Part shown: positions 11,554 to 21,360 of the stretch, piece by piece | How positions within the stretch are numbered: the stretch's first letter is position 1 | Layout of the letters: each line of letters starts with the position of its first letter | NCBI GenBank assembly: GCA_933207985.1 | Contig: OW240916.1 | Span: 80,119,584-80,183,583 of the forward strand | Reading direction: 5' to 3' | Source of the DNA: Pelobates cultripes | Taxonomy: Eukaryota; Chordata; Amphibia; Anura; Pelobatidae | Length of the DNA: 64,000 nt | Notes under the pieces: generated by a model | Database searches by the model: none | Told to the model about the DNA's origin: nothing | Seen by the model: the letters and a program-made list of their open reading frames with translations, nothing else | Program-made: the position numbers and the translations under genes

Positions 11554-11974
11554 TTACAAAGGATCACTATAGTGTCAGGAAAACAAACTCGTTTTCCTGA
11601 CACTATACAAGCCTTAGGTCCCCCCCACCCACAGGGCCCCCCTCCCTTGGCGCTGAAGGGCTTAAAACCCCTTCAGTTACTTACTTTAATCCAGCGCCAG
11701 ACTCATTCGGCGCTGGTGACCTCTCCTCCCACTCTGACATCAGCTCCCGTGAACATAAAAAACACCCTTAGGAAAGCATTTCTCAATGCTTTCCTATGGA
11801 CATTCTGCACGCTGAATGCGATTTTCGCATCCAGCGTCGCAGAAGCACCTCTAGCGGCTGCTGGATTAACCCTGCAGTGTATGTTTACATCTGAAGGGTT
11901 AAAACCTGGGGGACCTGGCACCCACACCACTTCATTGAGCTGAAGTGGTCTGGGTGACTATAGTGTCCCTTTAA
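11554..11974. mobile_element. TTAA-type MITE, nearly complete
   Basis: Starts TTACAAAGGATCACTATAG and ends GACTATAGTGTCCCTTTAA, giving terminal inverted repeats. Just inside the left end, GTCAGGAAAACAAACTCG is followed by its inverted copy. It carries the family's CTTTCCTATGGACATTCTGC and ACTTCATTGAGCTGAAGTGG palindromic blocks. No transposase. TTAA at the ends is compatible with piggyBac-like movement, but I cannot assign the superfamily. Confidence 0.65.
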
Positions 11975-12738
11975 GTTTACATTAAGCATCCGAAATTTCA
12001 CACACTCCCACCTGAGTCATTTGAAACATATTTTTAGTTGAATAAATATTAAAAGCCACTTATCAGAGTCATCATCTTGTACTGTACAATTTATGGTAAA
12101 CAAAAGTACTCTAGCTCAGGCAGAGTTAACTATATTGCAGCAAAGATTTTTAGGGATGGGCATCTTTTGCCCTAAACATGTATTAAAAGTAACTATATTA
12201 ATACTTGTAGACATTCAATACCAAATGTATCCAAAACAAGAAAATGGAAGCTTGTTTTAAAGTATTAAATAAATTTCCAAACTCATAACTGTTAACAAGA
12301 CTTATAATTAGACCAGATCTCATACCACTTCCAAGATGCCAAAGTAAATAGAATACAAATGCAGAGAATCAACAATAGTGCAGTACAAATAAATAGCGTA
12401 TGTGATGTTATAATGGGTGACAAAGAGACACAATGTCCAGAGCATGACTTTGGTTTAAACAGCCTCTGGGCTTATAAAGTTGGCCACCTTCCTTCTTTAT
12501 TATGATCTGATTATCTTGCAACAGACTGGAAAAACAAACATAGCTTAATAATGTTTGTATATATCAGTTTTAACAAGATAAAAAATGATGTCATCAGTGA
12601 CATATTTGTCACTAGGTCAACAAGGATTGGGTCTAGGGCACCACATTGGGGGCAGTGGCAGATTGGCCTTCTATTTGTTTATTTTTTTTGTATACATCAG
12701 CTCCTGTTTCTTCCTTTTGCGGACAACCACAATTGAAG
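11975..12738. other. No recognisable feature
   Basis: AT-rich, non-coding. Nothing supported. Confidence 0.5.
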
Positions 12739-12823
12739 GACAACTATCAATAATTTTTCACTTCTCATCTTTTTAAAAGTGTATTACTTTTAATGAAATT
12801 TTAATGATTTAAAAATAATGCAT

Positions 12824-14093
12824 TTTTTGGGGGCAGGAGCCTAAACTTCAGTGGAGTCAGACACGTGAACCCAGAGCTCTCTCACCCCGGGGTGTTAAAT
12901 CCGCATCCATCAGCATCTCCACAAACACGTCTCACCCCACAAACAAGCCCACACTTGGTGCTATGACTGCCCCCGCTATTGCCAACATGGGAGGCAATAA
13001 AAAATGCAAGGAACTAAAGAAAAAGTTACCTGCACTCTCTCCTGACTCCCTATGCATATTTAAAAAATGGAGGTCATTTAGTTACTCCAATGGCCATTGG
13101 AAGGAATGCCCACCTGCCAACGTCAAGGCAGACCCACATATGGGAGCCACAGCTACAATCTCTATTTGCCAGAATCATAAGGAACAAGCATACAAAACTT
13201 TAAGAAGGTACCTCACTCCACTCAAATTAAAACAGATGGGCAGGTCGGACACGGACCTATGCGGGAAGGGATGTGGACACAAGGGAACCTACATACACCT
13301 ATGGTGGGGATACCCACAAATAAACCAATTATGGTAACAAATTGCCACACTGGTTATCAAAGTGCTCCACACAGACATTACCCTAAATTCATGTATATGA
13401 CTCCTCTCCAAACCACACACAAACACTCCCCCGGCACAGAACAAACTGATTGCTTGAGTAGCTCTAACCGCAAAACGCACAATTTTTATTTTTTTACTCC
13501 TCTTTCCCTTCTCTTACCTGTCTAACCCCGCTCTCCCTGCCCTACCCACATAGTACCTAAAAGAGCCAACATCACTGGGATACTACATTTCCCACATGAT
13601 GGGTCGACTCTCGCTCACACCCTGCAGCTATCAATCTGGACAACCCACCACGTAAACATCATTACCTCTGTCACAGAGAATACACCCATAAGCACACCAA
13701 AGGACAGGCTACACAAGGCACCCGTATGGACATTCCTCAGTCTCCCTAGACTATGGTACTTGGGGCAACCACCCCTTATATGAATATATGAGTGCATACT
13801 ACACCTAGCGAATGTTCTCATATAGTACGACTGTATATATGTTAATGTGGTTGCAAACTGTTCACCTTTCTTTTTCTTTTTGTAACGGTGGAATAATTCA
13901 CCTTCGGTATCAACCTGTTTGAGATGGAACCCCCACACAGGAGCCGCAGCGGGCACGACCAAAAACCTTATGCTGTAATATGAAACAGATGATTCAGCCT
14001 CTCTTTACTTTATGATACTATCTCCATTAACAATTTCTATTCTCTTCTGTAATTTCTCAACACAAATTTACAAATAAAGAATTATGAAAAAAA
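12824..14093 (+). mobile_element. L1-like LINE, internally deleted (ORF1 start fused to ORF2 end)
   Basis: Starts at GGGGGCAGGAGCCTAAAC (L1-type leader) and ends with CAAATAAAGAATTATG and an A-run. A short TSD, AATGCAT, is at 12817-12823 and 14094-14100. The inside holds an ORF1-like start, then the C-terminal end of ORF2, then a 3' UTR. About 4 kb of a normal L1 is missing. Confidence 0.7.
12963..13337 (+). pseudogene. L1 ORF1 start/ORF2 C-terminus fusion
   Basis: The frame starts MTAPAIANMGGNKKCKELKK, ORF1-like. It continues into a segment typical of the ORF2 C-terminus: YKTLRRYLTPLKLKQMGRSD, then a Cys-rich stretch with CGKGCGHKGTYIHLWWGYPQ. That region normally follows the reverse transcriptase. 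Endonuclease and RT are absent, so the product cannot retrotranspose. Confidence 0.65.
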
Positions 14094-14382
14094 AATGCAT
14101 ATTTCTTTTTTAGAAAATGTATTTTTTTATGAGCAGCTCTTGGTCAGATTCTACTGACCAATAGCTGCTCAACCTAACTTGTCTATTGATGCAGTTTCAT
14201 ACTGGGCACACAGAGCAATTTCTGCAGTAGGCAGGTTAGGTTGAGCAGCAGTTGGTCAGATGGCAGTAGAGTCTGATCCAACATGGCTGCTTAGCCAAAT
14301 AAAATCAATGTATCAATATTGTGTTTTTTTGTTTGTTTGTTATTTTAATGAGAAGTGAAAAGTTGATGATAATTGTCCTTTC

Positions 14383-15044
14383 ACATGCAAGAGGGCTAGA
14401 AAGCTGCTACACACAGTGTTCTCTCTGGCATTTCCTTTTCTCTTCTTTCTGATTATCCTATGGGTACAGAAACAATCTGGAATGAGGGGCAAATACACAA
14501 ATGGAAATAAGGGAATCAAGTGATTAGAATGTACTTGAGGGAGAAGGAAGCAAAGTCAATGGGAGCAGGACCAGATTTACCCTACTTGCTGCCCCCAGGC
14601 CAGTTTTCTCAAATCACTAGATGTTAGTGGGAATGCTGCTGGTGGGTTCTATGTTTGTGGGCATGCTGCTTGTGGGGTTTGCATGTGTGGGGGTGGCTGC
14701 TTGATGTGTTGCATTTGTTAAGGTAGGCTACTTGTGGTGTTGTTAGTTTCTGGAGATGCTGCTTGTCGCATTGTGCACACATGTAGGGATGCTGCTTGTG
14801 GGAGCAGGCTGCTTGTAAGGCTGCTTGTGTGGGGGTGATGCTGCTTGTGTGGTTGCGAGTGTAGAGAGAATGATGCTTGTAGGGTTGTATGTGTAGATGG
14901 AAGGCTGTTGTGGGGTTGTATGCTGATGAGTCTGTTTGCAGTGTAGCATGTGTGTGTGCATGTAAATATGGGTTGGATGCAGATAGGAGCTGTAGGGTGT
15001 GTTTGGGGGAATAAGGGCATTAAAGTGTATATAGTGGGTTAGGC
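14383..15044. repeat. Degenerate minisatellite (GCTGCTTGTG type)
   Basis: From about 14625 to 15010 words such as GATGCTGCTTGTGTGG and GGTTGTATGTGTAGA recur with irregular spacing. Open frames across it are compositional. The first 240 bases show nothing. Confidence 0.6.
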
Positions 15045-15263
15045 ATTAGGCCATCCCCATAGGAAAGCATTTAATCAATGCTTTCGTAAGGGGATTTTCA
15101 AGCTTCTGGAATTCCTCATGCAAACAGAGTTAAACTAAAGGCAGTCTTCACCCTGTAATATAAACATTGCAGTTTCTCAAAAACTGCAATACTTCACATT
15201 GCAGGGTTAAGGGATCAGGGACACTGAGATGAACTTGCCGAGGTGCCTATAGTATCCCTTTAA
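15045..15263 (+). mobile_element. TTAA-type MITE, 5' end missing
   Basis: Shares internal blocks with the family (AAAGCATTTAATCAATGCTT, GCAGTTTCTCAAAAACTGCA, the ATTGCAGGGTTAAGG segment) and ends GCCTATAGTATCCCTTTAA. The preceding minisatellite may be material captured by the same element. Confidence 0.6.
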
Positions 15264-15879
15264 GTATACAAAGTTACATTAAACATATAAAACTAATAAT
15301 TACATATAGCACACACAGCATTCATAGCCAATACCTGACATAACATGCTCAGGATCCTGTTCTTCTCTTCCTACTTCAGCGGCTCCACCTCTCTCCTCTA
15401 ACAAGATGATTACATTGTTATACCGTTTCCCATTCCACATGGTCAGGTGGACAAAGAATATGATGAGTAGTTGATATTCAAATTCTTGTTAAAACATGCA
15501 CATGCTCTTATAGACATTTACCCCAGAACTGGCTAGGTTATCTATTAGTGACATTCAAAACACTGCAAAGCCATCAGTGAGCACCTAAACTACCTAAATG
15601 TAAAATAAGATCTATCCTACCATTGTCTATCAAATTTATGGGTTTAAAATCTGGGGAAAACAAGCTTGTTTCTATACATACACCTACCCAGATATATAAA
15701 ACAGATATTTTGAACTTGAGAAAGACCAATCACTAGGTCAAAAAGTTCTTCAGCTTGCTGTGGGACCTCAATAAAGTTGAGGTTCATTCCACCAACTGAT
15801 GTGTGCTGAACATTTTCTTTTGGCCATTATGGGCATAAGCTGATTATGGGTTCTTCATCTAGTAAAGCATAACTTTGCA
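15264..15879. other. No recognisable feature
   Basis: AT-rich non-coding DNA. Nothing supported. Confidence 0.5.
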
Positions 15880-16235
15880 TTTTTCTTTTTTGAATCTGAA
15901 ATGCCACTTGCCTGCCCAGTCTTCTAATGTATCTAACTTCCCTTGAAGAGAAGTAATATCTTGTTCAGAATGGATTACAATGCCTACTTCTGTGTCATAT
16001 GCAAACATCACCATGTCTGTCAATGACTACTTCAAGATCATGTATAAACAGATAAAAGTATAAATCTTGTCCAATTTTAAAGTGTTCACTTAAAAACTAC
16101 TCTGCAAATTGTAAGTCAATATTTTACCCATTAATAAACATTTTTATCTAAACCATCTGTTTTGTACATTAACCTCCTGTATGGAACAACCCACTACAGT
16201 AACTTTGCTAAGATAACTATATGGACAAGCACAAC
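15880..16235 (-). mobile_element. CR1/L3-like LINE fragment, antisense, part 1
   Basis: The words CTGCCCAGTCTTCTAATGTA, GTGTCATATGCAAACATCAC and TCAAGATCATGTATAAACAG form the ordered pattern I recognise from CR1/L3 reverse-transcriptase fragments read on the opposite strand. No frame is open. The order resumes at 18616 after a large nested insertion. The call rests on remembered family patterns and needs a database comparison. Confidence 0.5.
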
Positions 16236-16260
16236 CCGAGGCTTTAAAAATAGCCCAGGA

Positions 16261-17635
16261 AGAGGGCGTGGCTAGCCGGGCAAAGAACAAGACGTGCTGC
16301 TGTGGAGCTCCCGTAAGCCTCACGGCTAAATAGCACAAATCGCCACAAAAACAGACAGAATTAACCCCAAAAACACACACCAGCTCTTGCAGAACCCCTC
16401 CAGGACGCAATCGGGCGAAAAAAACGCAAATTAACTCACTTGGGGAGCGCTAAACAGCTGGACATCCAAGCGTCCTTTGAAAGGCCGCAGCAGACCTCGC
16501 TATCCAAGATGGCGCCCACAAGGCCTCGAGACTCTAGCTACTCAGATGAGTCCCTGGAGGAAGACAGCTTTACGCCAGCAAGGACCCTGAGCAGGGTATA
16601 TGGGAGCGAAGAGTCTGACTCCGACACCTCACCCTCTACCAAAGGGGACATAAAAAAACTACTGATAGATCTACGCGAGGTATGGAAGGCCGACCTGGCT
16701 GGCGTGCGCACAGAAGTTGACGGCCTCTCCACACGGGTTGCTGCGGTGGAAACTAGGGAATTACACAGTGAGCAGGAGCTCAAGGAAACCCGGGCCCAAA
16801 TAGAAACTATGTCCCAACAAATTCAGGGGCTTACCCGCACGGTCACCTCGCTGGAATCCCGACACAGCAAGAAAAACGTACGGCTCCGCGGGATACCCGA
16901 AAGAGTGAACACGGAGACTATATTGGACTTCGCCAATGCAGTAGCAAAAACGCTGGGAGTACAAACCAAGGCAGGTGATATGCCCCTCCTGACCGCCTTC
17001 CGAATTCGGAAGGCCCCGACGGCCCCTGCGGATGCTCCCAGAGACGTCATAGCTGTCACCCGGGACGTTTCAATTAAGATCGCAATCTTGGCCCGATCGA
17101 GGAACACCCCTGACATCAGGGTAGACGGATGCCCAATACGGGTGTACGATGACTTACCCTTCAATGTAATACTGGAGAGGCGGAGGTTTATGCCCGTGGA
17201 CATAGGGTGACTATGGACTTGTCCAACTGTGCAACCCTACTGCCGCTGGTGCTACCCTACTACCTAGCCATTTCTGGATGCCGTTCTCTCTTCCACAGGC
17301 CATTTTAGAAACAGTTTCGTATTAGCTAATGTTATCAATATGTGCACTCTCTTCCTTAGTTTTTTTTTTTTTTTTTTATATGTTCCTTTTTGTGTTAGCG
17401 CGACATATACTCTTTTACATAAAGTCAGCCTCAGTAGCATACTTATCCTGATCTCACTATAATTGTCAGCATGCAATAACCAACTCGCAAAGTTTCATAA
17501 GCATGGCAGTTAGTACTTTTAGTTGGTAGCTCCGGTTTCCCTTACACCTAGCCATACTTCTCCAACTCGTGCCATTAAGGTAAATGTGCCGTTACATAAT
17601 ATGACATGCTGTTAGCGTAACACACCCGCTTTAAG
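16261..17635 (+). mobile_element. L1-like LINE with ORF1 only (half-LINE)
   Basis: Starts with the leader-type AGAGGGCGTGGCTAGCCGGG, then a nearly full ORF1, then directly a 3'-UTR-like tail with a T-run at 17349-17367. ORF2 is absent. No poly-A or TSD is clear at the right end, where a satellite-bearing element abuts. Nested within the CR1-like fragment. Confidence 0.7.
16509..17210 (+). pseudogene. L1 ORF1 protein, truncated in C-terminal domain
   Basis: I choose the start MAPTRPRDSSYSDESLEEDS (16509) because it lies after the leader and has an acidic, Ser-rich N-terminus typical of ORF1p; the frame itself opens at 16440. A heptad-patterned coiled coil covers roughly residues 45-125, followed by an RRM start (KKNVRLRGIPERVNTE) and part of the C-terminal domain (AFRIRKAPTAPADAPRDVI). 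ORF1p is the RNA chaperone that trimerises and coats L1 RNA. The protein stops inside the C-terminal domain, about where the deletion joins the 3' UTR. One uninterrupted frame suggests a young copy. Confidence 0.75.
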
Positions 17636-18615
17636 GACACTGACTGCTATTCAATCTATAACAGTGAAAAAAGTTTTTTGTTTTAAATGCAAGCTATTGT
17701 GACACCAGATATAAGTGATGGCACTGACTGGGGAAATGGGCACAGTATCCACTGTGAGCCTGACACAGAAGCTGGCAGCAGTGACAGACAACTGACTGCT
17801 ATTCAATCTATAACAGTGAAAAAAGTGTTTTTTTTTAAATCAAAGCTATTGTGACACCAGATCTAAGTGGTGGCACTGACTGGGGAAATGGGCACAGTAT
17901 GCACTGTGAGCCTGACACAGAAGCTGGCAGCAGTGGCAGACAACTGACTGCTATTCAATCTATAACAGTGAAAAAAGTTTTTTGCTTTTAAATCCAAGCT
18001 ATTGTGACACCAGATGTATTTGGTGGCACTGACTGGGGAAATGGGCACAGTATGCACTGTGAGCCTGACACAGAAGCTGGCAGCAGTGGTAGACAACTGA
18101 CTGCTATTCAATCTATAACAGTGAAAAAAGTTTTTTGTTTTTAAATCCAAGCTATTGTGACACCAGATGTAATTGGTGGCACTGACTGGGGAAATGGGCA
18201 CAGTATGCACTGTGAGCCTGACACAGAAGCTGGCAGCAGTGGCAGACAACTAAGTGCATTTACATTACATAGAAAAATAAAATAAAAAAAAAGCATACCC
18301 TTATCCCTAACCTAGCTATGCTTTTCCCTATCTTATGAACAGCAGCTACACTTTCCCTCCTCTTACTAAGCATGCAGCTTGAGAATGAATCTAAAATGGA
18401 TGCTGTCCAGTAGGTGGGAGGGTCTGCTAGGGAGGCTGTGCTGCTAATTGGCTGGAATGTGTCTGCTGACTGTGAGGTACAGGGTCAAAGTTTACTCAAT
18501 GATGGCGAATAGGGGGCGGGTCGAACCGCGCATATGTTCGCCCGCCGTGGCGAACGCGAACATGCTATGTTCGCCAGGAACCGTTCGCCGGCGAACCGTT
18601 CGGTACATCACTAAA
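17636..18615. mobile_element. DNA element with internal 152-bp satellite
   Basis: After four satellite monomers comes a unique segment ending TTCGCCGGCGAACCGTTCGG then TACATCACTA. That end is full of short inverted GTTCGC/GCGAAC words and matches a widespread frog repeat end I recognise but cannot assign to a superfamily. No transposase. It abuts the L1 at 17635, and the CR1-like fragment resumes at 18616. Confidence 0.5.
17641..18250 (+). repeat. Tandem repeat, four monomers of 152-153 bp
   Basis: Monomers start with TGACTGCTATTCAATCTATA at 17641, 17793, 17945 and 18098. Copies differ by few substitutions; the monomer 2 T-run and a GATCTAAG/GATGTATT variant distinguish them. The 128-codon minus-strand frame across them is just this repeat read through. 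Confidence 0.9.
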
Positions 18616-18915
18616 CATCAGTGGAACAACATCAAAAATCCTGGCAAAATCCAAAGAGATCACGCCCACTACAACATTGATCTAGACCGACACTTATTTC
18701 TTCAAAGAATGTAATTAAGTTAATTTGACATGATCTGTCTAAAAATTGTTGATTCCCTCTAATGAAGTACTTCACAATGAATTCCTGAATGTTATCAGTT
18801 AATAACCCTTCAAAAAAATTTCCACTTAACGATAAGCTCACAGGTCTGTAATTTCCTAGCTGTAATTTTGATCCTGTTTTAGAAAAATCCTTTGGAAATA
18901 TATTTTCATTGGGTA
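18616..18915 (-). mobile_element. CR1/L3-like LINE fragment, antisense, part 2
   Basis: CTGGCAAAATCCAAAGAGAT, TTTGACATGATCTGTCT and CTCACAGGTCTGTAATTTCC continue, in correct order, the CR1-type pattern begun at 15880. The coding strand would be minus, encoding RT palm sequence; all frames are broken. Confidence 0.5.
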
Positions 18916-19369
18916 AGTTATCAAATCATGCTCAATTTGCTTATTTATGTACTGTAACCGGACAACTTCTATCTAAAAATGGTTTTACATTACAGTTCTT
19001 GCATTTATGTAGTGGCTATGTCTTTATGACATAACTTACTGGTTGTGACATGGTGTGATGTGATCTGCTGAAGTATGCAACCTTCTGCACTGCAGATGTT
19101 GTGCATCACATCTTCCTTAATGCTCTTACAGACATAATTATGGCAAAGCATCAGGGCATATGTAGCCCACGGCTGTCTGGAGTGCCAAATATTGCCTGTC
19201 CCTGGTCTATATTATTAGTCAGAATCTATTGAATGTCTATTCATTATGTTGTCATTCTGTTATACCTTGAACTTGGCCTGTCTCTGACACTGGGCAGTTG
19301 CCCGGGGGTCCAATGAGAATAGGAACCCCATAGGCTTGCCAACTTTTCTGTATATTATTCTGGAAGATG
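18916..19369. other. No recognisable feature
   Basis: Non-coding; no element recognised. Confidence 0.5.
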
Positions 19370-19370
19370 T

Positions 19371-20070
19371 ACAGTGAGTGAAAAAAGTATTTGATACCCT
19401 GCTGATTTTGAATGTTTACCCACTGACAAAAAAAAATTATTAATAATTTTAATAGTAGGTTTATTTTAACAGTGAGAGACAGAATGACGGAAAAAAATCC
19501 AGAAAAACACGTCATAAAAGTTATAAATTGATTTGCATGTCAATGAGTGAAATCAGTATTTGACCCCTTCGACTTAGTACTTGGTGGCAAAACCCTTGTT
19601 GGCAATCACAGCGGTCAGATGTTTCTTGTAGTTTGCCACCAGGTTTGCACACATCTCCGGAGGGATTTTGTCCCACTCCTCTTTGCAGATCTTCTCCAAG
19701 TCATTAAGGTTTTCAGGTGGACGTTTGGCAACTCGAACCTTCAGCTCTCTCCACCGATTTTCTATGGGATTAAGGTCTGGAGACTGGCTAGGCAACTCCA
19801 GGACCTTAATGTGCTTCTTCTTGAGCCACTCCTCTGTTGCCTCGGCTGTGTGTTTTGGATCATTGCCATACTGTAATACCCATCCACGACCCATTTTCAA
19901 TGTCCTGGCTGAAGAAAGGAGGTTCTCGCCCAAGATTTGATGGTACATGGCCCCATCCATCGCCCCTTTGATGTTGTGCAGTTGTCCTGTCCCCTTAGCA
20001 GAAAAACACCTCCAAAGCATAATGTTTCCCCCTCCATGTTTGACAGTGGGGATGGTGTTCTTGGGATCAT
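19371..20070 (-). mobile_element. Tc1-type transposon (family C), 5' half missing
   Basis: Begins at a TA with terminal ACAGTGAGTGAAAAAAGTAT and runs to about 20070, where it stops abruptly against LTR-like sequence. Only the part encoding the C-terminal half of the transposase is present. Confidence 0.85.
19574..20020 (-). pseudogene. Tc1 transposase, C-terminal half
   Basis: About 148 residues: [40 protein letters not shown] with the second catalytic Asp, then [20 protein letters not shown] carrying the final acidic position of the DDE-type active site. The DNA-binding domain and first aspartate are missing because the element is truncated at 20070. The frame is otherwise open, so this copy decayed mainly by truncation. 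Confidence 0.85.
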
Positions 20071-20072
20071 AG

Positions 20073-20440
20073 TGTCAGGGTCTTACCTGAGGTGGGAGTC
20101 TGGTAGGCAGAAGTTTTTGCTCACCATTGCAGATATACTCAATCCAAGGTGATAAGGTTAGAAACCATCAGGACTGTGAATCTGTGCATGGGGGCTGTAC
20201 ATGAAAGGTGCTCCAGTTCGCAGTACAGACAAGGACACAAGCAGAAGGATGGTCGAGGATAAGCCAAAGTCAGAGGATGCCGGGGGTCAGGATAAACAAG
20301 GAGGGAAGCCAAGGTCAGGAGTCGGGGTCAATCTGTAGAAAAAGCTTCAGGAGACAAAACAGGAGCAACAGACGATCACCAGAATCAAAGTTCCCAGGTC
20401 AAGGCAGTGTTTAAATACCCGGTTGATTAGCGATCCGCCT
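20073..20440 (-). mobile_element. Gypsy-LTR-like fragment
   Basis: Starts TGTCAGGGTCTTACCTGAGG and contains repeated AG-rich words (GCCAAGGTCAGGAGTCGGGG, GGATAAACAAGGAGG) like the LTRs at 11051 and 50401, then GTGTTTAAATACCC. No CA end or TSD is defined, so this is a fragment. Confidence 0.4.
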
Positions 20441-21360
20441 CAAGTGAAGCACTAAAATCAGACACAGAAACTTCCAAACACCATTTGACTTCCATCATCA
20501 CCTGCGTTCGGTACTATACAATTTAGAAGGGTGCTGTTCCGTGAAATTGTTCGTCTGGATGAGGGGAGCAAGCACCAGGGTAAGAACACTGACTGAATGT
20601 TTGTTTTCCAAACTAGCGAACTAGACCGACTGCAAGCCCTTATTCTCTGGAACTGTTTTGGGCATGGGACCATGCGTGCGGTAGATCAAAAATAAGACTT
20701 CCATGAAATTCCTGAACCCCTGAACAGATCTGGGTGATTTTTGGATATTTTGGTCACCCAGATCAGGCTATCAGGGATGTAACTTTTGTGGGGGGTTTGT
20801 GTGTTTTAAGGTATTTTTGGGGGTTTGTAAAAACTCAATTATCTCCCAGGCATAGGGGAGGGATTGACCTATTTTCTATGGGATTGTCCTGGACCTGAGC
20901 ACCAATGTAATTGTGTATATGTTTTTACTGTAGTCTACTCTCAGGTCCAAGAGGGAGTGCCCCTTGCATGGGGACTGTCATAAAAGGCTAGTTGTGGCTA
21001 CCATTAAACTGAGATTCATTTTACCCTTCATGAAGTCTAGGCTCAGGTTTGGGGGATTGGAGAGCTATATTCACACTCTGGGGATTGTTATAATCACTAT
21101 ATTCCCTTGGATCACTACACTTGCTCTTGTAAGAGGAGCCTGCTTCGCTCTCTGGACTATGAGAGGTCTACCCACTGGAAGCTGGATCTTGGTCTTGAGT
21201 CCAGGGTGGGTGGAGGATAGCGAGACCCCAACCAAGCTGCAGCGCTTTGTGGGGTTTACGGTGGTTATGGTGTTCCAGTGCAGTGCTTATGGTACCCGCA
21301 AGTACTAGGAAGCAGCGATTGACGGAGGTACCTGGTCGGGGTGCCAGGCGGTTCATCACA
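20441..21360 (+). mobile_element. Solo LTR, related to the 38677-41822 element
   Basis: Contains GAACAGATCTGGGTGATTTT and ends GGTCGGGGTGCCAGGCGGTT then CATCACA, matching in order and sense the LTR family whose complete member lies at 38677-41822 on the other strand. The left boundary is approximate. No internal region is attached. Confidence 0.6.

Larger units (their letters stand above)
12739..14382. repeat. Inverted-repeat element interrupted by L1
   Basis: AGGACAACTATCAATAATTT near 12739-12770 is matched in inverted orientation by the segment near 14349-14382 ending ATGATAATTGTCCT. The deleted L1 lies between. A strong 17-bp hairpin sits at 14131-14170 (GAGCAGCTCTTGGTCAG with its near-complement), and a third copy of that sequence is near 14241-14262. 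This suggests an older MITE-like element used as landing site. The family is unknown. Confidence 0.45.

Noticed and set aside
11485..11943. 152-codon plus-strand frame
   Set aside because: It spans a Gypsy LTR and a MITE junction, so it cannot be an evolved gene.
13615..13962. 115-codon minus-strand frame
   Set aside because: Antisense to the L1 3' UTR, with no domain.
17863..18249. 128-codon minus-strand frame with three internal repeats
   Set aside because: It is the 152-bp satellite translated; the repeat is at DNA level and includes UTR-like T-runs.
17641..18250. Possible CRISPR-like array (regular repeats)
   Set aside because: Monomers are contiguous 152-bp units without unique spacers, in a eukaryotic transposon-rich context.
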